Shown piece by piece: positions 13,471-21,466 of a stretch of 37,222 bases of DNA. The translations under genes were made by a program, and so were the position numbers. Where the stretch lies: positions 722-37,943 of the forward strand of contig MNRR01000027.1 of the NCBI GenBank assembly GCA_001916055.1, given 5' to 3'. This DNA comes from Clostridium sp. 28_12 (GTDB lineage: Bacteria > Bacillota > Clostridia > TANB77 > CAG-508). Position 1 is the first letter of the stretch, and every line of letters begins with the position of its first letter. The notes below the pieces were generated by a model. It searched no databases. It had not been told where the DNA came from and was given only the letters and a program-made list of their open reading frames with translations.

Positions 13471-14622
13471 TTACTCCATGTAATTTTTTAGTTCTATTAA
13501 GGCTTTTGCTGCTACAACATAATCTTTTAAGAAATTTAACAGATATTTTGAGACTTTTGAAGCTGGTCTATCTAAATACAAATCTTTTGCTATACATATT
13601 CCTAATCCTTTATCAAATAAAGTATTTAATTTTTTACCTATTTGTATTAAATTTGAGGTTTTTATTTTTTGATATTGTTTTTCTGCATCTTGATGTCTTT
13701 CTTGTAATTCTGCTATAAATTCTTCAAATATATATTCTCTATATTTATACATTTTGTACATTTGAGCAGCATATTCTAGTCCATAAATTGTTTGTAAATT
13801 AAATATTTCAAGCATCTTTGCAAATTCTTCTGGTTTAAAATAATAAATATGTCCCTGCAATTTATTAAAGCTTCTCATTGTATCTAAATAACCCATTTTT
13901 ATATTATTTATTATTCTCTCATGGTTAAAATCAAATGTTCCGCCCAAATCATCTGAAGATGAAATCACTTTTATGTATACATCTTTATTTATTGTTTTTT
14001 TGCTGAATCCTACTCCTGCAATATCTGCAATTATGATATTTTTATATCCTTTTTCTATCAACATATTTGATGGTATATTATCATATAATCCGCCATCAAA
14101 GTACTCTTCTCCATTTATTATCTGTGGCTTGAAAATAGGAAAACATGAACTTGCAAGTAAATAATTTTCCATTTGTTCTCTCGGAATGTCATTTTTGAAC
14201 ACTTGCAAAGGTTCCTTATTTTTAACCGAATATGTTACTAATCCAAAATCAATTGGTGAATTATATAGTTTGTCCATATCAACATATTTTCTTATCATTT
14301 CTCTAAGTGGTGTATTGTCAATTCCTTTTTGTTTTGTGTAATCTGCCGCAAGATTAAATATATTAGATAAATCAAATATGTTTTTATTAGCATCAATTCC
14401 GTTTACATTCATTATATTATCTATTTTTATATTTTCATACATTTTTTCTGTTGCCATAAAGTCATCTTGTAAAAACAACGCTCCATTTAATGCCCCAATT
14501 GAAGCCCCTACTATTGCTGTTATATTTATGTTCATCTCTTTTAAAGCTTTCCATATTCCGACTTCATATGCTCCTTTAGTTCCTCCTCCTGCTAGAACTA
14601 GTCCATATTCTTTTTCTTCCAT
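13471..14622 (-). CDS. Patatin-like phospholipase
   Basis: This predicted serine hydrolase acts on membrane lipids through a Ser-Asp dyad. All motifs are present: oxyanion loop AGGGTKG (residues 11-17), nucleophile elbow GASIG with Ser41, and catalytic Asp176 in FDGGLYDN. The 383-residue length includes about 180 residues after the patatin domain, helical and of unknown role. No signal peptide is seen, so it is probably cytoplasmic or loosely attached to the membrane. The start follows AAAAGGAGGCAATT. It has its own promoter and no operon partner. Confidence 0.93.
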   Translation of the reverse strand: MEEKEYGLVLAGGGTKGAYEVGIWKALKEMNINITAIVGASIGALNGALFLQDDFMATEKMYENIKIDNIMNVNGIDANKNIFDLSNIFNLAADYTKQKGIDNTPLREMIRKYVDMDKLYNSPIDFGLVTYSVKNKEPLQVFKNDIPREQMENYLLASSCFPIFKPQIINGEEYFDGGLYDNIPSNMLIEKGYKNIIIADIAGVGFSKKTINKDVYIKVISSSDDLGGTFDFNHERIINNIKMGYLDTMRSFNKLQGHIYYFKPEEFAKMLEIFNLQTIYGLEYAAQMYKMYKYREYIFEEFIAELQERHQDAEKQYQKIKTSNLIQIGKKLNTLFDKGLGICIAKDLYLDRPASKVSKYLLNFLKDYVVAAKALIELKNYME

Positions 14623-14652
14623 ATAATTGCCTCCTTTTCATTTTATAATCAC

Positions 14653-14681
14653 ATTATATATCTATATATTAATTTTTTCAA
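14653..14681 (-). promoter_or_regulatory. Sigma-A promoter of the patatin gene
   Basis: Minus-strand TTGAAA (14676-14681), 17 nt, TATAAT (14653-14658), about 30 nt before the start codon. Confidence 0.7.
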
Positions 14682-14734
14682 GATTTATTTCATAAGATGC
14701 CGTTTGCTTGTTATAGATATCAGAAATATCATAA

Positions 14735-14773
14735 AACAAATAAGAAAAATTGAAAATTTTTCTTTGATTTGTT
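14735..14773. other. Hairpin in the gap before the patatin gene
   Basis: AGAAAAATT-GAA-AATTTTTCT (14743-14763), extended by AACAAAT / ATTTGTT. Read on the minus strand it ends in TTTTATG and could be a terminator. No gene ends directly before it. The rest of 14774-14833 shows nothing I can name. Confidence 0.45.
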
Positions 14774-14833
14774 CTCGCCCAATTTAAGTTTTCGACTAAA
14801 AGGAGAAAATCTCAAGTTGCTAACAATTGTAGC

Positions 14834-14876
14834 TTTTTATATAATAGGAAAGTATCACTTTTCTATTATATAAAAA
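14834..14876. other. Long 20-bp hairpin with 3-nt loop
   Basis: Arms 14834-14853 and 14857-14876 are complementary over 20 positions with one mismatch, around the loop ATC. It directly follows (minus strand) the terminator of the dehydrogenase gene. It may be a back-up terminator or a remnant of a small mobile repeat. Confidence 0.6.
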
Positions 14877-14915
14877 ACAAGGCATAGTGTGATTTGCCTC
14901 ACATTAAGCCTTGTT
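14870..14915 (-). terminator. Terminator of the dehydrogenase gene
   Basis: On the minus strand, AACAAGGC and GCCTTGTT pair around an inner TGTGA/TCACA stem and run into TTTTTTATAT. It lies 6 nt after the stop codon. Confidence 0.82.
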
Positions 14916-14920
14916 CTTAA

Positions 14921-15997
14921 TTATTTCACATACTCATTTAATGGTTTTACTTTAAATGTTAATTCTCCAAACTCGCATGTTGGAACATATCCTGGTTTAG
15001 AATTTATAACATCTGGAATTCTGTTTACTACAGAAGCACAAGTTAGCTCCACTGTTGCTGGTTTTGCTACAACTATTGTTGTATCTGGCTCTCCATATAC
15101 AGTCCATTCATTTTTATCAAATTCATCTGGTGCATATACTTTTCCTATGCATTCACTTTCTATTATAATTCCTTCTTCTGTTTCTGTTGTAACAACAGCA
15201 CTCATTCCTGTTGCATCTCCTGCTTTTACTGTCATCCCTAATGTTGAAGAATATAAATCTTCTTTATATGTTTGTGGCACACATTTTTGTTTCTGTGATT
15301 TTACTGTTAAGCCTAATTTTTCACAAAGCCATCCATTTACATTCCACATATATGATGGTAAATACTCTCCACTTTCTATTATTTTTTGTCTTTCTTCATC
15401 ACTTATTTTATCAACTGATGCTACTTCTTTATCAAATGCTTCTAATGTAAGTCCTGCTCCATGTGCCTTAGCAAGTGCTATTCCATATTCTTCTACATTA
15501 TAACTTGAACTTCCTTTTATTTTTGTTATCTTTTGTGTTGAACCTGCTATTGATGAAATTAATTGTCCCCAATATATGTCTTGGTATCCACTTCCTGTGA
15601 TTGTACAATTATTTTTCTTTGCCAATTCATCTATTTTTTTAGTTAATATTGGATTTGAATTTTCTGGATAGAATGCTTCTTCACATGTTGTAATTGCATT
15701 TATTCCTAATTCAGCACATAACATTAATGGATTTTCTAAGTCTTTTATTAAACTCATCGTTGTTACTATTGCTATATCTGGTTTTACTTCTTGTAACATT
15801 TCTCTTGCATTTTCTGCACTTGTTACTGTTACACCTTTATTTTCTGTTCCTAATATTTCCCCTATATCTTTTCCTATTACATTTGGATTTACATCAATAG
15901 CTCCTACTATTTCTGCTCCTTTTTCATACACATATCTCATTGTGTATAAACTCATTTTGCCTACTCCATATTGAACTACTCTAATTTTTCTTTCCAT
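14921..15997 (-). CDS. Dihydrodipicolinate reductase-like NAD(P)-dependent dehydrogenase
   Basis: The 358-residue protein begins with a Rossmann dinucleotide-binding motif (RVVQYGVGKMSLYTMRYV, residues 6-23) and continues with AEIVGAIDVNPNVIGKDIG. This is the pattern of DapB-like enzymes and of 2,4-diaminopentanoate dehydrogenase, the ornithine-fermentation enzyme of Clostridia. ITTCEEAFYP and TITGSGYQDIYWG further resemble that longer family; true DapB is about 250-270 residues. No other ornithine-degradation gene is nearby, so the substrate is unproven. The start is the ATG behind ATGGAGGTC; an upstream in-frame ATG lacks a site. It is monocistronic, with promoter and terminator. Confidence 0.72.
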   Translation of the reverse strand: MERKIRVVQYGVGKMSLYTMRYVYEKGAEIVGAIDVNPNVIGKDIGEILGTENKGVTVTSAENAREMLQEVKPDIAIVTTMSLIKDLENPLMLCAELGINAITTCEEAFYPENSNPILTKKIDELAKKNNCTITGSGYQDIYWGQLISSIAGSTQKITKIKGSSSYNVEEYGIALAKAHGAGLTLEAFDKEVASVDKISDEERQKIIESGEYLPSYMWNVNGWLCEKLGLTVKSQKQKCVPQTYKEDLYSSTLGMTVKAGDATGMSAVVTTETEEGIIIESECIGKVYAPDEFDKNEWTVYGEPDTTIVVAKPATVELTCASVVNRIPDVINSKPGYVPTCEFGELTFKVKPLNEYVK

Positions 15998-16077
15998 TGA
16001 AAGACCTCCATTTCTGCCAATTCTGGCTTGCAAAATTTTGCTTTAAATTACATTTTATGCAATTTATTGCTAGACAC

Positions 16078-16106
16078 ATTTTATCAATATTATTTCCATT
16101 TTTCAA
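16078..16106 (-). promoter_or_regulatory. Sigma-A promoter of the dehydrogenase gene
   Basis: Minus-strand TTGAAA (16101-16106), 17 nt, TAAAAT (16078-16083). The leader of about 75 nt contains the palindrome GCAAAATTTTGC at 16030-16041. Confidence 0.6.
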
Positions 16107-16141
16107 TATTTTATTTAAATATTACAAAAAAAGCTGATGCA

Positions 16142-16160
16142 GAAAACTTTTAAAGTTTTC
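16142..16160. repeat. Perfect 9-bp inverted repeat
   Basis: GAAAACTTT-T-AAAGTTTTC lies between the dehydrogenase promoter and the 48-codon reading frame. It may end transcription of the latter. No other structure is evident here. Confidence 0.4.
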
Positions 16161-16197
16161 CATTCCAACCATTGGCATAAAGTACTTTTTATGAGTA

Positions 16198-16344
16198 TTA
16201 TTTTCTTTTTTTCCTTTTATATTCTGTTACTATAAAAAGAAGAATACCAAATATTACACAGTTAGCAATAACTCGGCTTTCCCATAATTCTATTTCCAAT
16301 ATAACTCCAGCTATAAATATTAGTACTACTCCTACAATAAGCAT
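16198..16344 (-). CDS. Possible 48-residue two-helix membrane protein, or remnant
   Basis: A short frame starts MLIVGVVLIFIAGVILEIE, continues WESRVIANCVIFGILLFIV and ends EYKRKKRK before a TAA. Two helices separated by a short charged turn and a positive tail are protein-like and typical of small membrane proteins. Against it, there is no good ribosome binding site in front of the ATG (only GGA at 3 nt), and it sits right behind the terminator of the 148-codon gene. It may be a truncated remnant whose N-terminus is lost. Nothing else protein-like is visible in the 383 bases from 16034 to 16416. Confidence 0.4.
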   Translation of the reverse strand: MLIVGVVLIFIAGVILEIELWESRVIANCVIFGILLFIVTEYKRKKRK

Positions 16345-16361
16345 GATTCCAATTTATACCC

Positions 16362-16395
16362 AAAAGAAGCTGAATCACTATGACTCAGCTTCTTT
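16362..16395 (-). terminator. Terminator of the 148-codon gene
   Basis: AAGAAGCTGA and TCAGCTTCTT form a 10-bp stem with a further TCA/TGA inner pairing, followed on the minus strand by TTTTGGG. Confidence 0.8.
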
Positions 16396-16416
16396 CTATA
16401 AATATTGGAAATCTTA

Positions 16417-16863
16417 CTACATTCCCATTTCGCGGGCCTGCATTTCTGAATATTTAGGATGCACACCCATTTCAGTTCCAAACTGAAATCCCTCTTTTCG
16501 TGCTTCTTTCGAATTTACTGGCACACAATCCCTGATGTTCCATTCCTCAGGAATTATTGACACATATCCCTGTTCTTGAAGTTCAGCTTCATCTGGACAA
16601 TCGTTGTTGTATACAACCAATTTTCCTTTCTCAAGAGCCATAACTGCTTTTACAATTCTTGTTTGCAGAGTTTTAATGTTTAATACCATCTGTCCCTCTT
16701 CAAAATAAGGAAAAACTCTGATTTCAACATTTTCATGTACACTTGATGTTACAAGGTCAATCCGCAAATACTGAATAGTTGTTGCTAATGTCTCCTCATT
16801 ATCACAGATAGTTTTTGAATATGGGACTTCTGTTTTGAACCGTGAGTACACAACATATTTCAT
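16417..16863 (-). CDS. Orphan protein of unknown function (148 aa)
   Basis: I recognise no family. The protein is soluble, mixed alpha/beta and without membrane helices. It begins MKYVVYSRFKTEVPYSKTICDN, and the C-terminal part has EARKEGFQFGTEMGVHPKYSEM. The start is the ATG behind AAAAGGAGGTATACAC; an in-frame ATG 13 codons upstream would include that site and is rejected. A promoter with TATAAT and a strong terminator make this a single-gene unit. Codon use looks less AT-biased in third positions than in the surrounding housekeeping genes, so a separate origin is possible. Confidence 0.75.
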   Translation of the reverse strand: MKYVVYSRFKTEVPYSKTICDNEETLATTIQYLRIDLVTSSVHENVEIRVFPYFEEGQMVLNIKTLQTRIVKAVMALEKGKLVVYNNDCPDEAELQEQGYVSIIPEEWNIRDCVPVNSKEARKEGFQFGTEMGVHPKYSEMQAREMGM

Positions 16864-16906
16864 GTGTATACCTCCTTTTATATAATTTTTTATAAAATCC
16901 ATTTTT

Positions 16907-16935
16907 ATTATATCACATTATGTTACTTTAATCAA
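16907..16935 (-). promoter_or_regulatory. Sigma-A promoter of the 148-codon gene
   Basis: Minus-strand TTGATT (16930-16935), 17 nt, TATAAT (16907-16912), preceded by TGTGA. Confidence 0.75.
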
Positions 16936-17035
16936 GTTATTAGTGTAAACCTTTGTATTAATTCTTGTTTAATTATTTTCAATTTATACACCATCCTTTC
17001 GCTTGGATGATTTTAATATTGTTTTTAGACAACAA

Positions 17036-17071
17036 AAAAATCAACCAGATTATATTTTCTGATTGATTTTT
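17036..17071 (-). terminator. Terminator of tRNA-Leu
   Basis: On the minus strand, AAAAATCAATCAGA pairs with TCTGGTTGATTTTT (one mismatch) and continues into TTTGTTG. A second perfect 9-bp hairpin (TATCTGTTC / GAACAGATA, 17078-17103) lies between it and the tRNA 3' end. Confidence 0.82.
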
Positions 17072-17109
17072 GTATCTATCTGTTCTATTAGTTCGAACAG
17101 ATACGTCAT

Positions 17110-17193
17110 TGGTGCGGATGAAGGGACTTGAACCCCCACGTCGATGACACTGGTTCCTAAGACCAGCGCGTCTGCCAGTTCCGCCACATCCGC
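17110..17193 (-). tRNA. tRNA-Leu, anticodon UAG
   Basis: Read on the minus strand, the acceptor GCGGATG pairs with CATCCGC, followed by A and an encoded CCA (17110-17112). The anticodon stem CTGGT/ACCAG encloses CTTAGGA, giving anticodon TAG for CUA leucine codons. The D-arm TGGCGGAACTGGCAGACGC and the long variable arm (GTC-ATC-GAC) are typical of class II tRNA-Leu. The T-arm has TTCAAGT with two G-T wobbles in the stem. It is a single tRNA with its own promoter and terminator. Confidence 0.97.
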
Positions 17194-17213
17194 ATATCTA
17201 ACTGACAGTAATT

Positions 17214-17242
17214 ATAATACCATATTTATAATTGAATGTCAA
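17214..17242 (-). promoter_or_regulatory. Promoter of tRNA-Leu
   Basis: Minus-strand TTGACA (17237-17242), 17 nt, TATTAT (17214-17219), with an alternative TATAAT 3 nt downstream. It lies about 20 nt upstream of the mature 5' end. Confidence 0.8.
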
Positions 17243-17286
17243 TAATTTTCAAAAATAAAATCTACTTTTTTATAAGTTCCGATTAT

Positions 17287-17315
17287 TTGCTTTATTTTTC
17301 ATCATATGATATAAT
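17287..17315 (+). promoter_or_regulatory. Sigma-A promoter of the RelA/SpoT-like gene
   Basis: TTGCTT (17287-17292), 17 nt, TATAAT (17310-17315), about 45 nt before the start codon. Confidence 0.7.
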
Positions 17316-17360
17316 ATTTATGTAACCAAATATTTGTCAATGTATGAAAGGAGTTTACAT

Positions 17361-18275
17361 ATGTCACTGACAAAAGAAGAAAAACTGTTAGGAGATCTTT
17401 TTAGAGATGCTATCTACACAGCAACAACTACATCTGAGTTTTTGGAACTATTTAGTCTAAAGATTTTGGAGAATTTTGACTCTGATGATTTCCTTATCTT
17501 ACAGCTTGGTTCTCAGTTATATGAATCAGCTCAAATTCGGAAAACTGATGAACTTTATATGGATATGCAAACAAAAATCACTACAGAATGTTATAATTTG
17601 ATATCCAGAAAGTATCCTGAAATTAGTTTCTATTCTTCACAACGCTTTAAAAGTGCTATTAGCGAAATATATAAACGTTGTGAGAGAATCTTTGATGAAG
17701 GACGTTCTCCCGAAATCAGAGATTTGCTAGCTTCTAAGATAGTTCTTTTAGAACCAGAAACTCAAGAAACATTGGGATATGAATATAAAATTGTTTCAGA
17801 AACAATGAAACACTTTTCATATCTCAATACTAGAAAGGAATTTCCAATTGCTGTCAACCTAGCTGGTCCAGATAAATTGGTAACCAAAAGTGATTTTTCT
17901 CAGGAAGAACATCCAAACATTTTGCTCCCTGATAAAAAAACTATTATTCCAGGTCTATCAATTTTGGGCAAAGATTATATATCACAGCCTAAAACTCATG
18001 GTTATCAGGCTTTCCACAGTTCATATGAACTTATCGATAAACTTGATACCCTTCGAAAGATATTTTCGGAAATCCAGGTAACAACAATTGCACAGGCAAA
18101 CTATGAACCTGCGAATCATGACAAATACAAACAACATCGAAACGATCGTTGGAATGCAGTATTTGCTTTTGATAAATCCAAAGTTCACATCAAATACTAT
18201 TATCCTGATTATGATCAGGATGAATCTGGATTGGTGGAGCCTATGTTTGTTATCAAAAAAGTAAAGAAATCTTAA
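17361..18275 (+). CDS. RelA/SpoT-like domain protein, divergent
   Basis: The 304-residue protein shows a faint but ordered match to (p)ppGpp synthetase domains: R95-F-K97-S98 in SSQRFKSAISEIYKRCERI, D121-LLASK-IVLL where the family has D-L-x-x-x-R, KTHGYQAFHSSY (211-222) for the K-x-x-GYRSLH element, and EIQVTT (238-243) for EIQxRT, followed by H253...YK. The helical N-terminal 90 residues are unlike the RelA HD domain. Two usual arginines are replaced (K126 and T242), so alarmone synthesis is uncertain. The start is the ATG behind GAAAGGAGTT rather than the one 9 codons upstream. It is monocistronic with promoter and terminator. A toxin-like or nucleotide-modifying role is possible. Confidence 0.6.
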   Translation: MSLTKEEKLLGDLFRDAIYTATTTSEFLELFSLKILENFDSDDFLILQLGSQLYESAQIRKTDELYMDMQTKITTECYNLISRKYPEISFYSSQRFKSAISEIYKRCERIFDEGRSPEIRDLLASKIVLLEPETQETLGYEYKIVSETMKHFSYLNTRKEFPIAVNLAGPDKLVTKSDFSQEEHPNILLPDKKTIIPGLSILGKDYISQPKTHGYQAFHSSYELIDKLDTLRKIFSEIQVTTIAQANYEPANHDKYKQHRNDRWNAVFAFDKSKVHIKYYYPDYDQDESGLVEPMFVIKKVKKS

Positions 18276-18287
18276 TAAAGCATTGAC

Positions 18288-18323
18288 AAAACCACCTGAG
18301 TCATTTCTCAGGTGGTTTTATTT
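18288..18323. terminator. Terminator behind the RelA/SpoT-like gene
   Basis: AAAACCACCTGAG / CTCAGGTGGTTTT is a perfect 13-bp hairpin with a 6-nt loop and T-rich tail. It can also serve the convergent methyltransferase gene. Confidence 0.92.
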
Positions 18324-18911
18324 TTATATTATTTTACTTACAGCAAGTCCATCTCCAACTTCTAATATTTCAGTTTCAATATTAGGATTTTCTGTAACCT
18401 CTTTTATATATTCACGCAAATTTCTAACAGCTGTACGTTGTTTATGTTTGTTATAATCACTCATAACATATCCTTTATACAATATGTTATCAGCAAGTAT
18501 TACTCCTGTTGGTTTTATCATTCTTAATGCTTCTTTTAAGAAAAATGGATATTTTCCTTTTGCAGCATCTATAAATACAACATCATATTTATCATTTAAA
18601 GTTGGTAATATTTCTACTGCATCTCCTTCATATATGTTTATTTTGTCTTCTACACCAACATTTTTTATATTAACTTTTGCTTCTGCAATTCTTTCCTCAT
18701 CTCTTTCAATTGTATCTATTTTTCCATCTCCTTGTAAATATTCAGAAAAACACATTGCAGAATATCCAACTGCTGTCCCGATTTCCAAAATTCTTTTAGG
18801 TTGTACTTCTTTTAAAATTCTATCCACTACTTCTAATGTATCATCCATAATTATTGGAATATGCTCTTCTAATGCTTTTTGTTTTATTTTTTCTAATTCT
18901 TCTTTATTCAT
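18324..18911 (-). CDS. Class I O-methyltransferase (TrmR/YrrM-like)
   Basis: This SAM-dependent methyltransferase of the catechol-O-methyltransferase-like family 3 is close in layout to B. subtilis YrrM/TrmR, which methylates 5-hydroxyuridine in tRNA wobble positions. Motifs are ILEIGTAVGYSAMCF (SAM binding), IDTIERDEERIAEAKVNIK, VVFIDAAKGKYPFF with the metal-binding Asp, and ADNILYKGYV. The start is uncertain: ATG at 18911 has AGGA 12 nt upstream, while ATG at 18923 has the site too close. The protein would be 195 or 199 residues, in the family range. It ends at the shared hairpin 18288-18323. Confidence 0.87.
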   Translation of the reverse strand: MNKEELEKIKQKALEEHIPIIMDDTLEVVDRILKEVQPKRILEIGTAVGYSAMCFSEYLQGDGKIDTIERDEERIAEAKVNIKNVGVEDKINIYEGDAVEILPTLNDKYDVVFIDAAKGKYPFFLKEALRMIKPTGVILADNILYKGYVMSDYNKHKQRTAVRNLREYIKEVTENPNIETEILEVGDGLAVSKII

Positions 18912-18970
18912 TTTATATTTCATTCCTTCCCGCAAAGCATAATTTTTGGACTTCTTACTATTAAAATTAA

Positions 18971-19002
18971 TGCCAGTACCTATGTTTAATAATGTACTGG
19001 CA
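18971..19002 (-). terminator. Hairpin after typA
   Basis: TGCCAGTAC and GTACTGGCA form a 9-bp stem with a 14-nt loop 10 nt after the typA stop. The following minus-strand sequence, TTAATTTTAA, is only a weak T run. Confidence 0.6.
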
Positions 19003-19011
19003 TATTATTAA

Positions 19012-20835
19012 TTATGCTTTGTTAGCATTTCTTGCTGCTCTTTCTCTTTCTTTGTTATCTAGTATTTTCTTTCTTAATCTAATTGATTTTGGTGTAACTT
19101 CAACAAGTTCATCATCTTGAATGAATTCAATAGCTTTTTCAAGTGACATTTGGATTGGTGGCACTAATCTTAAGGCATCATCAGAACCAGAAGCTCTTGT
19201 ATTTGTTAAATGTTTTTCTTTACATACATTTATAGCTAAGTCTTCACTTCTTGAATTTAATCCTACTATCATTCCCTCATATACGTCAACACCAGGACCA
19301 ATGAATAATTCACCTTTGTCTTGAGCATTATATAAACCATATGTTATTGATGTTCCATTTTCAAATGCAACAATTGTTCCTCTAACACGTGCAACAACTT
19401 CTCCTTTAAATGGTTCATATGAATCAAATATGCTGTTCATAACTCCTTCTCCCTTTGTATCTGTAAGGAATTCTGTTCTATATCCTATTAAGCCTCTTGC
19501 TGGAATCTTGAATTCTATTTTTGTATGTCCAACTTCTGCTGGTTCCATATTAACCATTTCAGCTTTTCTTCTACCTAATTTTTCAATTACTGTTCCTACT
19601 GAATCATCTGGAATATTTACGACTAGTCTTTCAATTGGTTCACATTTTACACCATCAATTTCTTTTATAATTACTTTTGGCCTTGATACTAGTAGCTCAT
19701 ATCCTTCTCTTCTCATTGTTTCAATTAATACTGATAAATGTAGTTCTCCTCTTCCTGATACTACAAATGAATCAGGTGATGCTGTTTCTTCAACTCTTAA
19801 GCTTACATTTCTGTCTAATTCTTTGAATAGTCTATCTCTTAAATGTCTTGATGTGATAAATTGTCCTTCTCTACCTGCGAATGGTCCGTTGTTTACACTA
19901 AATGTCATAGATACTGTTGGTTCATCAATATCGACAAATGGTATTTTTTCTGGATTATTGAAATCACAAATTGTATCACCTATGTGAATATTTGGAATAC
20001 CAGAAACTTCTATAATATCTCCTGCTGATACTTCATCAACTTCAACTTTCTTTAATCCCATATGTGTATAAACTTTTGCTATTCTTCCTTGTGATATTTT
20101 ATCATCTTTTTCGCATATGCTTACAGGCATACCAACTTTTATTGTTCCTCTTTCTAGTCTTCCTACAGCAATTCTTCCTACATAATCATCATAGTCTATA
20201 TTAGAAACTAACATTTGAGCTGGTCCTTCTTCATCACAGTCAGGTGCTTTTATTGTATTTATTATTGTTTCAAATAAACATGTTAAATCTCCATCTGGGT
20301 CTTCTAAATTTAATTTAGCAGTACCATTTTTAGCTGATGCATATACTACTGGGAAATCTAGTTGATCATCATTTGCATCTAGTTCTATAAATAGTTCCAT
20401 TACTTGATCTAATACTTTTTGTGGTTCTGCTCCTGGTCTATCAATTTTATTTATTACTACAATTGGTTGTAAATTCATTGCTAATGATTTTTTTAATACT
20501 TCTCTTGTTTGAGGCATTGCTCCTTCAAATGCATCAACTAACAAAAGTACTCCATCAACTGTTTTTAATACTCTTTCTACTTCTCCACCAAAATCAGCAT
20601 GTCCAGGTGTATCAACTATATTAATTTTTACTCCATTAAACATTACTGCTGTATTTTTAGCAAGTATTGTTATTCCTCTTTCTTTTTCTTGGTCATTAGA
20701 GTCCATTACTCTTTCTGCTACTTGTTCATTTTCTCTAAATACATGGCTTTGTCTTAATAAAGCATCTACTAATGTTGTTTTTCCATGGTCTACGTGTGCA
20801 ATTATTGCAATGTTTCTTATTTTTTGATTATTCAT
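19012..20835 (-). CDS. typA: Translational GTPase TypA/BipA
   Basis: TypA/BipA is a ribosome-binding GTPase of the EF-G superfamily, important for ribosome assembly and growth under stress. The 607-residue length is standard. G-domain motifs are complete: AHVDHGKT (13-20), RGITI (53-57), DTPGH (75-79), NKID (129-132) and ASAKNG. The later domains carry RGELHLSVLIETMRREGYEL and the TypA-specific C-terminal region with EFLTDTKGEG and RSEDLAINVCKEKHLTN. It begins 20 nt after plsC ends, so the two are likely co-transcribed. Confidence 0.97.
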   Translation of the reverse strand: MNNQKIRNIAIIAHVDHGKTTLVDALLRQSHVFRENEQVAERVMDSNDQEKERGITILAKNTAVMFNGVKINIVDTPGHADFGGEVERVLKTVDGVLLLVDAFEGAMPQTREVLKKSLAMNLQPIVVINKIDRPGAEPQKVLDQVMELFIELDANDDQLDFPVVYASAKNGTAKLNLEDPDGDLTCLFETIINTIKAPDCDEEGPAQMLVSNIDYDDYVGRIAVGRLERGTIKVGMPVSICEKDDKISQGRIAKVYTHMGLKKVEVDEVSAGDIIEVSGIPNIHIGDTICDFNNPEKIPFVDIDEPTVSMTFSVNNGPFAGREGQFITSRHLRDRLFKELDRNVSLRVEETASPDSFVVSGRGELHLSVLIETMRREGYELLVSRPKVIIKEIDGVKCEPIERLVVNIPDDSVGTVIEKLGRRKAEMVNMEPAEVGHTKIEFKIPARGLIGYRTEFLTDTKGEGVMNSIFDSYEPFKGEVVARVRGTIVAFENGTSITYGLYNAQDKGELFIGPGVDVYEGMIVGLNSRSEDLAINVCKEKHLTNTRASGSDDALRLVPPIQMSLEKAIEFIQDDELVEVTPKSIRLRKKILDNKERERAARNANKA

Positions 20836-20855
20836 TTTCTTTTTCTCTCCCTTTT

Positions 20856-21440
20856 TTACTTTGCTAATTCTATTATTTTTTTCATTATTTCTTCTGTAAT
20901 TTCGTCTAATTCATCTTTACTTCTATTACTGAAGTCCATTGGTTCTCCATATCTTATTGTCATTTTATCAAAAGCTTTTTCTCCACCAGTTATTCCTACT
21001 GGAATAACTCTAGCTCCTGTTTTTACCGCAAAAAATGCTGCTCCGTCTTTTGATTTTTCTCCTTTTTCTACTCCATTTCTAGTACCTTCTGGAAATAGTG
21101 CTATGCTTTCGCCATTTTTTAATGCTTTAAGTGTTGTTTTTAATGCTGATATATCTTTTGAATCTCTTTTAACATATATTCCATCAAATACAACACCTAA
21201 GAATGCAAAAAATGGATTTTTACGTAGTTCTTCTTTTGCTAAAAATCTTACATGCCTTTTAGCTGTAACTACCATTAATGGTGGGTCATTATATGTTCTA
21301 TGATTTCCACAATAAATTAATGGCTCTTTTTTGTCCTTTGGAATATTTTCAGTCCCCATAACTTTTACTCTATGAAATACTATAAAGTATAAACGTAAGG
21401 CTCCTCTTACTATTGCTCTTATTATTTGTTTAAATATCAT
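20856..21440 (-). CDS. plsC: 1-acyl-sn-glycerol-3-phosphate acyltransferase (PlsC family)
   Basis: It transfers an acyl chain to lysophosphatidic acid in phospholipid synthesis at the membrane. Acyltransferase motifs are clear: N-H47-RTYN-D52 (HX4D), the GVVFDGIYVKRD region at 82-93, FPEGTR (116-121) and VIPVGITGG further on. One hydrophobic N-terminal segment (about residues 8-22) could anchor it. Its 194-residue length is at the short end of the family. The ribosome binding site is AGAGGTAG. It lies upstream of typA and 26 nt downstream of the P-loop/Asp23-like gene. Confidence 0.92.
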   Translation of the reverse strand: MIFKQIIRAIVRGALRLYFIVFHRVKVMGTENIPKDKKEPLIYCGNHRTYNDPPLMVVTAKRHVRFLAKEELRKNPFFAFLGVVFDGIYVKRDSKDISALKTTLKALKNGESIALFPEGTRNGVEKGEKSKDGAAFFAVKTGARVIPVGITGGEKAFDKMTIRYGEPMDFSNRSKDELDEITEEIMKKIIELAK

Positions 21441-21466
21441 CTTTTGCTACCTCTTTCTTATCAATT

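Noticed and set aside
14921..15997. Assignment as true DapB of lysine synthesis
   Set aside because: At 358 residues it is too long for DapB and shows the pattern of the longer dehydrogenase relatives.
19430..19987. 185-codon plus-strand frame inside typA
   Set aside because: It is the antisense shadow of a well-conserved GTPase with low-complexity S/T/L composition.
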